A DNA stretch of 29,663 nucleotides, taken from positions 92,622 through 122,284 of the forward strand of contig DHLY01000058.1 of NCBI GenBank assembly GCA_002405525.1, written 5' to 3'. The position numbers and the translations under genes are program-made. Under the pieces are notes generated by a model. The model had not been told where the DNA came from, did no database searches, and saw only the letters and a list, made by a program, of their open reading frames with translations. Below are positions 14,788 to 23,078 of the stretch, in pieces. The number at the start of each line of letters is the position of its first letter. Positions within the stretch are counted from its first letter, which is position 1. Source of the stretch: Proteobacteria bacterium UBA4656 (lineage in GTDB: Bacteria > Pseudomonadota > Gammaproteobacteria > Xanthomonadales > Ahniellaceae).

Positions 14788-15708
14788 TCAGCGGTTCGCC
14801 AGCGCATGCGTCAGCGCGGCGCGGACGGCGGCGACCTGGGCCGCAATGCACCGGGCCGGGGTCGCGCGCGCGCTGTCCGGATAGACCTCGGTGGTGGTGG
14901 TGTAGCGTGCCTCGGTGAGCCCGGCGCACAGCCCGAGTTCGCGGAACGGATACAGGATCACGCCCTCGGCGACGACCGGCGAGCCGATGATCTCGCCGCG
15001 CGCGTCCGGCAGCGCGATGTGGGTCACCTGCGCCACCTCGGCGACGATCGCCCGCTGGAAGGGCAACTGCGGGTTGGCGGCGTCGCCGACCACATAGAAA
15101 CCGTCGGGAATGTGGCCGGGCTGGAACGGCTGGCCGTCGCGCGCGGCCAGCGCCGGGCGGAACTCGGTCTCGTCGCTGTCGGTGGTCTCATGCAGGTCGA
15201 CATGCACCAGGACGCGGTCCGACAGCGGCGCCACGAGTTGCATGAGGGCTGCAGCCTCAGGCACCGCGGTGCCGGTCCGGAACGCGCGATTCGGATCGGC
15301 CGCATCGGCGTTCCAGCGGTGGATGCGCTCGTAGGCCCAGGGGCTCACGCAGGGCACGACCAGCAGGTTGGCCGCGCCGTCGAACCTCGCCGCCTCGCCG
15401 GCGGCGAAGGCCAGCGCACCATGCACGCCGCTGGTCTCGTAGCCGTGCACGCCTCCCGTGACCAGCGCCACCGGCAGGTCGTCCCGCCAGCCGCGGCTGC
15501 GCAGCACCAGCAGCGGATAACGCTCGCCGGGGCCGCCGATCTCGCCGTAGGTTTGCAGCACGAAGCGGCCGGCGAGCGACTGCGCCGGGTCCAGCACATC
15601 GGCGCCATAGCCGCGCCGGCGCACCTGCGTCGCCAGCCAGCGCGCGCGCTCCGCGGCGCCCCAGGGCTGGCCGGGAACACCGATCGGATGGGCAGGCAGG
15701 TCGGGCAT
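14788..15708 (-). CDS. M14 family zinc carboxypeptidase-like hydrolase
   Basis: 306-aa zinc enzyme of the M14/aspartoacylase superfamily, which removes C-terminal residues or N-acyl groups. Metal ligands are H88-x2-E91 (GGVHGYETSG) and His173 (LVHVDLHETTDSD). The catalytic Glu is probably 274 in ARYTTTTEVYPDS, and the substrate-carboxylate pair N-R is at 140-141 (ADPNRAF). The pattern WNADAADPNRAF and VDLHETTDSDETEF is that of 'M14 family metallocarboxypeptidase' proteins near succinylglutamate desuccinylase. No signal peptide is visible from ATG 15708, so it is likely cytoplasmic; the frame is open to 15879, but that part is Arg/Pro-rich noise. It is the first of seven minus-strand genes and divergent from the SGNH hydrolase with 246 bases between them. 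Confidence 0.85.
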   Translation of the reverse strand: MPDLPAHPIGVPGQPWGAAERARWLATQVRRRGYGADVLDPAQSLAGRFVLQTYGEIGGPGERYPLLVLRSRGWRDDLPVALVTGGVHGYETSGVHGALAFAAGEAARFDGAANLLVVPCVSPWAYERIHRWNADAADPNRAFRTGTAVPEAAALMQLVAPLSDRVLVHVDLHETTDSDETEFRPALAARDGQPFQPGHIPDGFYVVGDAANPQLPFQRAIVAEVAQVTHIALPDARGEIIGSPVVAEGVILYPFRELGLCAGLTEARYTTTTEVYPDSARATPARCIAAQVAAVRAALTHALANR

Positions 15709-15954
15709 GCTGCAGAGCACGGGCGGCGCGCGGTAGCCGACTGTCGCACGGCTGGCCGCGATGGGGAACCCGCCGCCCCACCGCGACACCCTTTTGCTGC
15801 ACCGCATCGTGACGAGTCCTTCACTGGCGGAGACACTCGCGCCCGGCGCGGGGGGACGCCCGCAAGGGCGCCGAGCCATGCTGCATCGTCAACACAACCC
15901 GGGAGCGGACGGCCCTGCGGTCACCGCGACCCATCACACTGATCGGGGAGAATC
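15709..15954. other. Divergent intergenic region, M14 peptidase / SGNH hydrolase
   Basis: 246 bases separate the two starts. Apart from the GGGAGA ribosome site before 15955 I see no confident promoter, repeat or RNA in it. Short open frames here have no protein-like composition. Confidence 0.4.
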
Positions 15955-17043
15955 ATGAACATTCCGTTCCGCGGCACCGCCCTGCGGTGGCTGGCCGCCG
16001 CCGTGCTGCTTTCGCTCGGCACGCAGGCATCCGCCAACACGCTCAACCAGAACGTCTCGTGGACCATCGACCGCGCCGGCACCACGGCGAACTACAGGAT
16101 CGTCGCCTACGGCGACTCGATCTATGCCGGCTACAACGGATCGGTCAGCAACGCGGCGCGCTACGCGGCGCCGACCGTCGATGGTGAATACCTGTCGGCA
16201 CGCTGGAACGCCGACATCGAGACCGTCCGCCGCACGAAGTCGGGCGCGGTCGCCTCCGACGTGTACCAGAACAAGATCGTGGCCGAGCGCTCGTGGATGC
16301 AGGCCGCCTCGACCCGCGTGGTCACCTTCGAGATGTGCGGCAACGACGGCCTGCAGGCGCGCACCGCATTCAAGGGGCAGTCCGGCACCTGCAACTACGG
16401 CGTGCTCGATACCGCGGTCAACAACTGCAAGACCTACGTTGCAGCGGCAATGGACTACATCAACGCCAACGCCAGTCCCAACGTGCGCCTGAAGGTGATC
16501 GCCAACCTCTACTATCCGGGCTACGCCGCCGACAATGTGCAGAGCTCCTGCCGCGACGCCGCCACCGGCGCCACGGTCAACCTGCGCGACCGCTTCCTGC
16601 CGGTGCTGGCACGCATGAACTTCTGGATGTGCGAGTACGCCCGCCAGAAGGGCTTCCAGTGCGCCGACTCGTTCGCCGAGTACATGGGCGCCGACTACGA
16701 CACCAACGGCGACGGGCGGGTCGACGCGGTGGCCCTGCGTTACGTGCCGGGCGACACCGAGTCGGCCTACGTCACCCGCATCACGTCGACCCTGCGTCCG
16801 ACGCTGCGCGATGCGAACACCAAGTTCGTGACCTCGACCTCGTCGTTCGACTACATCCAGTCCGACGACACGCACCCGACCTTTACCGGCGGCACGGTAT
16901 CGGCCGGGCTGTGGGGCGGCACCACCAGCAGTGGAGCGCCGCGCTACACCAGCTTCACCGGCGGCAAGAGCCCGATCTGGAACCAGTTCGGGCACGAGCG
17001 CATGGGCTGGTCGCTGTCCACCTACAACCCGGCGACACCGTAA
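15955..17043 (+). CDS. Exported SGNH/GDSL-type hydrolase
   Basis: 362-aa secreted protein. Signal peptide 1-28 (RWLAAAVLLSLGTQASA|N). The SGNH catalytic blocks are all present: block I VAYGDSIYAG with nucleophile Ser55, block III CGND with Asn130, and block V D304-x2-H307 (SDDTHPTF). So it is probably an esterase or lipase, with substrate unknown. Eight or more Cys suggest disulfides, as expected outside the cytoplasm. Residues ~249-257 (DTNGDGRVD) form an EF-hand-like calcium loop, of the sort seen in secreted carbohydrate-active enzymes and dockerins. The ATG is well supported by GGGGAGAAT eight bases upstream. It is followed 19 bases later by a Pro-rich anchored protein on the same strand. 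Confidence 0.87.
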   Translation: MNIPFRGTALRWLAAAVLLSLGTQASANTLNQNVSWTIDRAGTTANYRIVAYGDSIYAGYNGSVSNAARYAAPTVDGEYLSARWNADIETVRRTKSGAVASDVYQNKIVAERSWMQAASTRVVTFEMCGNDGLQARTAFKGQSGTCNYGVLDTAVNNCKTYVAAAMDYINANASPNVRLKVIANLYYPGYAADNVQSSCRDAATGATVNLRDRFLPVLARMNFWMCEYARQKGFQCADSFAEYMGADYDTNGDGRVDAVALRYVPGDTESAYVTRITSTLRPTLRDANTKFVTSTSSFDYIQSDDTHPTFTGGTVSAGLWGGTTSSGAPRYTSFTGGKSPIWNQFGHERMGWSLSTYNPATP

Positions 17044-17062
17044 CGCCGGCGGATCGCTCTCT

Positions 17063-17755
17063 GTGCGCGGAACCCGGCCGCCAGGCTCGCCGTCGATCGA
17101 CGGCGATGGCGTGCGCGTGTTCCGCGCCCGACCGGCGCGTCCGCCCTGGCGGTTGCCGGCGGCGCTGGCCGCCGCCGTCGCCATGGTCATCGTCGGGTTC
17201 CGGGCGCCCGGCGGCGGCGTCGACCCACCTGCCATCCCGCAGGCGACGCCGCAGGTGGGCACGGTTGCGAGGGTAGCGACCGCAGTCGCGCCCCACGGGC
17301 CGGTTGCCGTCCCGCACACGCGGCCACCGCGCAGCGCGACCGCACCGGTCGCCACGCCAACCCCGGATCCGATCGATTGGCCCAGCGGCGACCCGCGCGA
17401 CCTCGCTTCGCACTTCCGGCCCGGCGATCCGGAACCCACTGCAGCGGAGGTGATCCGCGCCCTGCAGGAATCCGGCGACTTCACCGGCCTTGGCGCCTTC
17501 AATCCGCCCGGGACCAGTCCGCCGCTGGCGGGACTCGCCGTGCCGCCGGACTTCGTGCTGCCGCCGGGCTACGTGCGCCACCACCAGGTCACTGACGACG
17601 GCGTGCCGCTGGAACCGATTCTGATGTTCGCGCCGGACCTCGTGATGCTCGACGCCAACGGACGGCCCATCCCGCTGCCCGACGACCGGGTGGTGCCGCC
17701 GGAACTCGCCCCGCCCGGCCTTCCGATCCGTACCATCGAGGTGCCGGTGCCGTAG
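17063..17755 (+). CDS. Hypothetical Pro-rich, membrane-anchored or exported protein
   Basis: About 230 aa, no family recognised. After a basic N-terminus there is one hydrophobic segment (~31-46, LPAALAAAVAMVIVGF), either an uncleaved anchor or a signal peptide. Residues ~48-100 are Pro/Ala/Thr/Val-rich (a flexible linker), and the C-terminal ~130 residues look folded: ASHFRPGDPEPTAAEVI, then VIRALQESGDFTGLGAFNPPG, and PPGYVRHHQVTDDGVPLEPI. The last part is again Pro-rich (PPELAPPGLPI). The start is uncertain: GTG 17063 has a purine-rich GGCGGA upstream, GTG 17111 is another choice, and the frame is open back to 16931 inside the hydrolase gene. It lies between the SGNH hydrolase and lnt, all on the plus strand and closely spaced, so an envelope role is likely but unproven. 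Confidence 0.6.
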   Translation: MRGTRPPGSPSIDGDGVRVFRARPARPPWRLPAALAAAVAMVIVGFRAPGGGVDPPAIPQATPQVGTVARVATAVAPHGPVAVPHTRPPRSATAPVATPTPDPIDWPSGDPRDLASHFRPGDPEPTAAEVIRALQESGDFTGLGAFNPPGTSPPLAGLAVPPDFVLPPGYVRHHQVTDDGVPLEPILMFAPDLVMLDANGRPIPLPDDRVVPPELAPPGLPIRTIEVPVP

Positions 17756-17774
17756 CGATGCGGGAACGCGTTCC

Positions 17775-20231
17775 GTGAGTCCCACCTGGATGCCTATGCC
17801 GCACTGGCGCATGTTCGCCGGCGCGCTGGCCAGCGCGCTGCTGCTGGCGCTCTACGTGCGCGGCGGCGCCGCGCATGCGCTCGGCTTCGTCGCCCTCGTG
17901 CCCTTGCTGCTCGCGATCGACACCGTGCGCACCCTGCGCGGCGCACTGGGCGCCGGCGCGCTGCTCGCGATCGCCATGGTCGGCGGCACCTTGTCCTGGT
18001 TCGGCGCCGCGGTCGACGCCTACACCGGCATCGGCCGCGCGGGCACCTTGGCCCTGCTGTGCGCGGCCGCCCCGCTGTTGCAGCCGCAGGCGATCGCCTT
18101 CGCGCTGGCGCGCCACCTCGCCGGCCGCGTCCACGGCGCGGCATGGCGAGCGCTGGCCGGGGCCTGCGCCTGGGTCGCCTGCGAATGGCTTTGGCCGAAG
18201 CTGCTCGGCGACACGCTCGGCCACGGCCTGCAACCCTCGCCGCTGCTGCGCCAGGCCGCCGACCTCGGCGGCGCGGCCGGGCTGACCTTCATGCTGCTGC
18301 TGGGCAATGAAGCGTTTGCGGCCGCCGTCGCACGACGCCAGCGCGGCTGGCGCGCGGTCGTCGCCCCGATCGGCTTCGCCCTCGCCATCCCCGGCCTGCT
18401 GGCCGCCCATGGCGCCTGGCGGCTGTCGAACCTGACTCCTTACTGGGAAGCACCGGGCCCCGCGCTGCGCGTGGCCATGGTGCAGGCGTCGATCGTCGAT
18501 TACGAGCGCCGCCGCGCTGAAGCCGGCACCCACGCCGTCATGCGCGAGGTGCTCGACGCGCACTTCGCCCTGTCGCGCGCGGCGATCGAGCAGCACGGCG
18601 CCGAGGCGCTGCTGTGGCCCGAGACGGTGTATCCAACGCCGTTCGGCCAGCCACGCAGCGCCGAAGGCGCGGCGTTCGACCGCGAGATCCAGGACTTCGT
18701 CGACACGGCTGGCGTGCCGCTGCTGTTCGGCACCTACGAGGTCGACACGCTCGGCGAGTACAACGCCGCCGCCCTGCTGGCGCCCGAGACCGGGCTCGTT
18801 GCCCGCTACCGCAAGACCCATCCGTTCCTACTGACGGAGTCCGTTCCGGCGTGGCTGGAGGGCCCCACCCTGCGCCGTGTCCTGCCCTGGGCCGGCACGT
18901 GGCGACCCGGCGACGGCGCACGGGTGTTCCCGCTTCGCGCCGCCGATGGCCGCGCACTGCAGGTCGTGCCGCTGATCTGCCTGGACGCGGTGCGTCCGCA
19001 GGTGGCGATCGACGGCGCGCGCCTCGGCGCGCAGGCCATCGTCGGCCTGTCCAACGATGCGTGGTTCACCGGCGCGCCGCTGGGCGCGCGCCTGCACCTC
19101 GCCGTGGCCGCCTTCCGCAGCATCGAGACACGCCTGCCGCAACTGCGCGCCACCAACAACGGACTGACCGCCTTCATCGACCCCACCGGCGAGGTTCTGG
19201 CCGCGACCGCGATGGGCGACCGCGCGGTACTGGCCGGCGCGGTGCCGATCCGCGCCCCCCCGCCGACCCTGATGGTGCGCTGGGGCGACTGGGTCGGCGG
19301 CGCGGCGCTTGCCGTGCTGTGCCTGCTGCTGCTCGCCGCTCTGGCGACCGCTGCCGCTCGGCGTCCGTTGGTGCCGGGGCCGCCGCCCTCGCAGGCGACC
19401 GTGTCGCTGCTTACGCCACCGGTGCGGGCGCTGACGGGCGCACTGCGCGTGCTTGCGGCGGGAGGACTCGTGCTGCTGCTGCTGCGCATGGTGCTGCGCG
19501 ACGGGCTGCAAGTGAACTCCCTGCTGCAGTTGCAGCTTTTCGCCGGCGTGGTCGTGGCACCGATGCTGGCGGCCGCGGCGATCCGGCACGCCACGCGCGC
19601 CAGCGCGCGTACCGAAGCGGGTGCGCTGGTGCTGGAACGCCCCGGCCTGCGGATCGAGGTGCCACTCGACCGCATCGCAGGTCTGCACGCCTGGCGATTG
19701 CCGTTGCCCGGCCCGGGTCTGCATCTTGAACTCGTCTCGGGTCGTCGCCTCGCGCAGGGGATCGCGCTCGCCGACCTGCGGCAGTTGGCCCGCCTGATCG
19801 AGGCCGGCGGCGCGACGGCGACGTGGGCCGACGGCGCATCGGCGCGCCGCGCGGACGCGGCAGCTGACCGGGCCGCCGCGCAGCGGACCCGGCTCGATCA
19901 TCCGCTGTCGCGGTTCCTGTTCTTTCCGCTGCTGCCGGGACTGGTCGCCTTCCGTCTGCACCAGCACATCGCGTTCGGTGGCACGTTCGGCGAGTGGCAG
20001 ACCTATGGCCCGGGTGCGTGGTCGTCCGCGCTCGCGATCTGGTGGGCGGCCTGGTCGCTGGGTCTGATGCTGTTCGCGGGCGCACTGCGGCTCGTCATCG
20101 AACCGCTGGCCGCGATCGCTGCGCGGCTTGCACCGACGCGCGCAACCGGGTCACGCCTCGCGCTGGAGGCGCTCGGCCGGTTCGCGTTCTACGTCGGGGC
20201 ACCGTTCATGCTCGCGTGGCGCCTGCTGTAG
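17775..20231 (+). CDS. lnt: Apolipoprotein N-acyltransferase-like protein with a long C-terminal extension
   Basis: 818 aa; ordinary Lnt is about 500. Residues 12-215 are the usual membrane helices, 230-490 the periplasmic nitrilase domain, and a helix follows at ~505-525. The catalytic triad is in place: Glu283 (WPETVYPTPFG), Lys347 (RYRKTHPF) and Cys402 (PLICLDAV). The E. coli second-shell Glu in VPFGEYVP is kept (Glu355, TESVP), while the Glu after the Cys is Asp404. LSNDAWFTG and LRATNNGLTAFIDPTGEV are Lnt signatures. Lnt adds the third acyl chain to lipoproteins. Residues ~530-818 are extra: two helices (557-605), a PH-like beta segment (616-680) and about three more helices (713-818). 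GTG 17775 is the first start; ATG 17790 or 17796 are alternatives. No Shine-Dalgarno. A second, normal Lnt could exist elsewhere in the genome. Confidence 0.87.
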   Translation: MSPTWMPMPHWRMFAGALASALLLALYVRGGAAHALGFVALVPLLLAIDTVRTLRGALGAGALLAIAMVGGTLSWFGAAVDAYTGIGRAGTLALLCAAAPLLQPQAIAFALARHLAGRVHGAAWRALAGACAWVACEWLWPKLLGDTLGHGLQPSPLLRQAADLGGAAGLTFMLLLGNEAFAAAVARRQRGWRAVVAPIGFALAIPGLLAAHGAWRLSNLTPYWEAPGPALRVAMVQASIVDYERRRAEAGTHAVMREVLDAHFALSRAAIEQHGAEALLWPETVYPTPFGQPRSAEGAAFDREIQDFVDTAGVPLLFGTYEVDTLGEYNAAALLAPETGLVARYRKTHPFLLTESVPAWLEGPTLRRVLPWAGTWRPGDGARVFPLRAADGRALQVVPLICLDAVRPQVAIDGARLGAQAIVGLSNDAWFTGAPLGARLHLAVAAFRSIETRLPQLRATNNGLTAFIDPTGEVLAATAMGDRAVLAGAVPIRAPPPTLMVRWGDWVGGAALAVLCLLLLAALATAAARRPLVPGPPPSQATVSLLTPPVRALTGALRVLAAGGLVLLLLRMVLRDGLQVNSLLQLQLFAGVVVAPMLAAAAIRHATRASARTEAGALVLERPGLRIEVPLDRIAGLHAWRLPLPGPGLHLELVSGRRLAQGIALADLRQLARLIEAGGATATWADGASARRADAAADRAAAQRTRLDHPLSRFLFFPLLPGLVAFRLHQHIAFGGTFGEWQTYGPGAWSSALAIWWAAWSLGLMLFAGALRLVIEPLAAIAARLAPTRATGSRLALEALGRFAFYVGAPFMLAWRLL

Positions 20232-20261
20232 CCGAACGTCGGGAGAGTGCCCCATGCACCC

Positions 20262-21410
20262 TCAGTCGCCCTGCTTCGCCTTCCATGCCGCGAGGACCTC
20301 GGCCTCCCGTTCGCGCGTGATGCCGGCCCGCACCTCGGCCTGGCGCTCTGCGGGCAGCGCGCGGTACCAGTCCAACAGGTCCGCGACCGTAGTCGCCAGC
20401 GGCCGGAAGGCAAGGCCGGCCGCGATCGCCTTCGCATTGCTGACCGCGCCGTAGCCGGAGTACGGAGAACCCTCGCGCGGGACCCAGATCGGCAGCCCGA
20501 CCTCCTGCTGTTCGAGGAAGGCGGCGGGGACGTGGGTGAAGGAAACCCGCCCGCCGCTCACCGCATGGCAGCCGTGGACCAGCGCGTCCATGCTGAGGGT
20601 GTAGTCCGGACCGCAGGCATTGAAGTCGCCGGTCGTTCCCGCCTCGGCGAGGCGGATCATCCATTCGCCGAGGTCGCGACCGTCGAGGATCTGCAGCGGG
20701 TCCAGCCCGTCGCCCGGCACCAGCACCTCACCGCCCTGCGCGATGCGCCGCGGCCAGTAGGTGAAGCGGTCGGTGTCGTCGCGCGGACCGACGATGTAGC
20801 CCGGGCGCACGATCGTGACCCGGTCGCCGAACTGCTTGCGCGCCTCGATCTCGCTGAGCGCCTTGAGCGGCCCGTACAGCCTGCCGATGTCGGCGCGCAG
20901 GGACTCCTGCGTTTCCGCCATCGCGTCCTTGCCCTCGTACTGCGCGACCGCCGCCGACTCCTCGATCCCGGCCTTCGACGCATCGGCGTACACCGAGATG
21001 GTGGAGATGAACAGATAGTGCCCGACCTTGCCGGCCAGCACCTTGCCCGCGTCACGGACCCAGAATGGCAGGCTGGTCGGGTTGTCGAGGCAAACGTCCC
21101 ACTCGCGCCCTTCGAGCGACTTCAGGTCCCCGGTGTTGCGGTCGCCCAGCAACTGCTCGACCTTGCCCGGCCATTCCGGCGACGGCCGCTTGCCGCGATT
21201 GAAGATCGTCACCTCGTGCCCGCGCGCCAGCGCATAGGCGACCTGGAACGGCCCGGTGAAGCCGGTGCCGCCGAGGATCAGGATCTTCAGCGGCCTTGCC
21301 GCCTTCGGGATCGCAGCGGCGCCTGCCGGCGCGACGGTCAACGCGGGCACCATCGCCCCCGCGGCGGCGAGCGAGCCGAGTTTCAGCAGATCACGGCGAG
21401 TGGTGGGCAC
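20262..21410 (-). CDS. NAD-dependent epimerase/dehydratase with a Tat signal
   Basis: 382-aa extended short-chain dehydrogenase-like protein. Residues 1-33 are a twin-arginine signal: TTRRDLLKLGSLAAAGAM, a hydrophobic stretch and an APAGAAA cleavage region. So the enzyme folds, with its cofactor, before export. The nucleotide loop is GGTGFTG (47-53) after ILIL, and the catalytic Y-x3-K is Tyr179/Lys183 (RLYGPLKALSE). Ser/Thr sits at ISTISVYAD (~135-142). VRPGYIVGPRDDTDRFTYW and GDGLDPLQILDGRDLGEWMIRL are typical of the isoflavone-reductase/CSP41-like branch. The substrate is unknown. The GTG start is chosen over in-frame ATG 21467 because GGAG lies eight bases upstream and because the Tat motif then begins at residue 5. 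It ends 30 bases from the convergent lnt. Confidence 0.88.
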   Translation of the reverse strand: MPTTRRDLLKLGSLAAAGAMVPALTVAPAGAAAIPKAARPLKILILGGTGFTGPFQVAYALARGHEVTIFNRGKRPSPEWPGKVEQLLGDRNTGDLKSLEGREWDVCLDNPTSLPFWVRDAGKVLAGKVGHYLFISTISVYADASKAGIEESAAVAQYEGKDAMAETQESLRADIGRLYGPLKALSEIEARKQFGDRVTIVRPGYIVGPRDDTDRFTYWPRRIAQGGEVLVPGDGLDPLQILDGRDLGEWMIRLAEAGTTGDFNACGPDYTLSMDALVHGCHAVSGGRVSFTHVPAAFLEQQEVGLPIWVPREGSPYSGYGAVSNAKAIAAGLAFRPLATTVADLLDWYRALPAERQAEVRAGITREREAEVLAAWKAKQGD

Positions 21411-21580
21411 AGTGCGCTCCAAAGGTCTTGGTGGCTCCAGACTGCCCCTTTCGCGACGACGCGGCATATGCCGGAAGTCCCCACCCCACCGGAGCACCGT
21501 CGGCCGCCGATGCCGCGGGGTTGGCAGACCGCGGGACCGCGAGCACGAACAACCTGCGGCGCAGGTACGGGTGCCGGCTC

Positions 21581-22138
21581 TCAGCCGCGCCAGTTGGCGT
21601 GCGAACTCCAGAACGCCACGCTGCGCGCGTAGGCCGCGCGATCGACCGGCACGCCGGACCCGCCCTCGGCCACGCCCAGCGCGTTGCGCATCATCGTGAT
21701 CGGCGCCATCGGGATCTCGTCCGGGGTGGCGGTGTACATGCAGCCGACCACGCCCCAGTCGGCGTCGGTCGTCGTGCCCTCGCGCGCGAGTTGCTCGCGG
21801 TCGTAGAGGATCGCGATCAGGTAGTCCGCCACCGGCGGCTCGACACCCTCGAACCAGCGCACCAGCACCGGCAGTTCGTCGCGGGTGCGCGCCTCGTAGG
21901 CCGAGCGCAACCGGTCCCGGTTGGCATCGGTGATCGGCAACGCGATCAGGCGCGTGGACGTCCAGTTGCGGTGCACGTGCAGCTTGCAGAACGGCGCGTA
22001 GCCGTCGAGCACCCTGAACGGCGCATGCCGGTTCAGGTGGTGCTCGAACTGCTCCGCCGTGATGCCCTGGATCGTGTTGCGGCGCGGCTCACGCGGGAAC
22101 AGTCGCGCGCGGGCGAAGTCGGTCAGTACGATGCGCAT
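21581..22138 (-). CDS. DUF3228 family protein
   Basis: 185-aa soluble protein of the DUF3228 family; no function is known. Characteristic parts are MRIVLTDFARARLFPREPRR at the start, FEHHLNRHAPFRVLDGYAPF, CKLHVHRNWTSTRLIALPIT, and a C-terminal GVVGCMYTATPDEIPMAPIT followed by MRNALGVAEGGSGVPVDRAA. Family members often have His/Cys clusters as here (H52-H62 and CKLHVH), compatible with metal binding, though no one has shown it to my knowledge. ATG 22138 is supported by TACACT exactly six bases upstream; the frame is open to 22198, but that is not family-like. It lies between the epimerase and a divergent exported protein, with no operon partner. Confidence 0.85.
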   Translation of the reverse strand: MRIVLTDFARARLFPREPRRNTIQGITAEQFEHHLNRHAPFRVLDGYAPFCKLHVHRNWTSTRLIALPITDANRDRLRSAYEARTRDELPVLVRWFEGVEPPVADYLIAILYDREQLAREGTTTDADWGVVGCMYTATPDEIPMAPITMMRNALGVAEGGSGVPVDRAAYARSVAFWSSHANWRG

Positions 22139-22301
22139 CGGCGCAGTGTAGCGGGCGGCCGGATCCACTGAATCTCGTTCGGACCGGACGACCAGCATGC
22201 CGAATGGCAGGGGCGCGCCGCAACCCCGACCATCGATGCTGCACCGTCACCCAAGCCTCGTTCGACCCCTGTCGCGACCGCCCGCCCCGGAGAAACGCCC
22301 G

Positions 22302-23078
22302 ATGAAACCGACCCCACTGCGCCTGCAACATCTGTTGTTGCTCGCCATCGCATTCGCGAACAGCCCGGTCCTGCGCGCCGACCCACTGGCCGAACTCGGT
22401 GGGCGGCTGGAAGCGATGGCGGGCACCACGCCGATCGAAGCGCGCGTGGAGCTGCGCTTTTCGAGCACCCGGGGCGACGACGACGACCAGCCAGCGGACC
22501 CGCCCGCGAGCATCGCCTTCGAGGCCGAAGCGAACGCCGGACACATGCAGCTGGTCTGGTCACGCTCTGTGCTTGCGCAGGCCGCCAGCGAGGCTGCGAT
22601 CCGCGACCCCGAAGCACCGCGCCCGGTGACGCGCGCCCTCGCCCAGGTATCCGTGCCCGACATCGACGAATACCTCAATGCCGCGCCGCGCCTGCGCGCC
22701 GCGCTGGCGGGCGCCAGCGTGTCGTCCGACCAGGCGGCCGATTTCGAGGGGCGCCCGGCGCGCCGCCTCGAGTTGGTCCTAGACCCGCCCCTCGGCGCGC
22801 GCGAACGCAAGTACATCAAGGACTTCGAGGCAAAGGCCACGATCTGGCTCGCCGAGGACGGCACCCCGATGGCCGCCGAGCGCCGGGTACGCATCGCCGG
22901 GCGGGCGATGCTGGTCATCAGCTTCACCAACGAACAGCGCGAGCGTTTCGTGTTCGCCCGCCACGGCGACCGGCTGGTGGTGGTCGAGCATGATGCGACG
23001 CAGGAAAGCGAAGGCGGCGGCGAATCGGGCACCAGCACCACCGAGGCACGCATCGCGGTAATGCCCGCCACGCCCTGA
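22302..23078 (+). CDS. Exported protein of unknown function
   Basis: 258 aa, not recognised. Signal peptide 1-26 (RLQHLLLLAIAFANSPVLRA|DPL). The mature part begins with a helical PLAELGGRLEAMAG, followed by beta-like segments with charged edges (IEARVELRFSSTRGDDDD, ASIAFEAEANAGHMQLVWS, RPARRLELVLDPPL, KATIWLAEDGTPMAAERRVR, MLVISFTNEQRERFVFARHGDRLVVVEHD). The alternating beta pattern with a lipoprotein-carrier-like layout resembles periplasmic LolA/outer-membrane-associated folds, but I cannot claim homology. The C-terminus is Glu/Ser/Gly-rich. No lipobox. The ATG is fixed by CGGAGAAA nine bases upstream and by the signal peptide. It stands alone on the plus strand, divergent from DUF3228. Confidence 0.75.
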   Translation: MKPTPLRLQHLLLLAIAFANSPVLRADPLAELGGRLEAMAGTTPIEARVELRFSSTRGDDDDQPADPPASIAFEAEANAGHMQLVWSRSVLAQAASEAAIRDPEAPRPVTRALAQVSVPDIDEYLNAAPRLRAALAGASVSSDQAADFEGRPARRLELVLDPPLGARERKYIKDFEAKATIWLAEDGTPMAAERRVRIAGRAMLVISFTNEQRERFVFARHGDRLVVVEHDATQESEGGGESGTSTTEARIAVMPATP

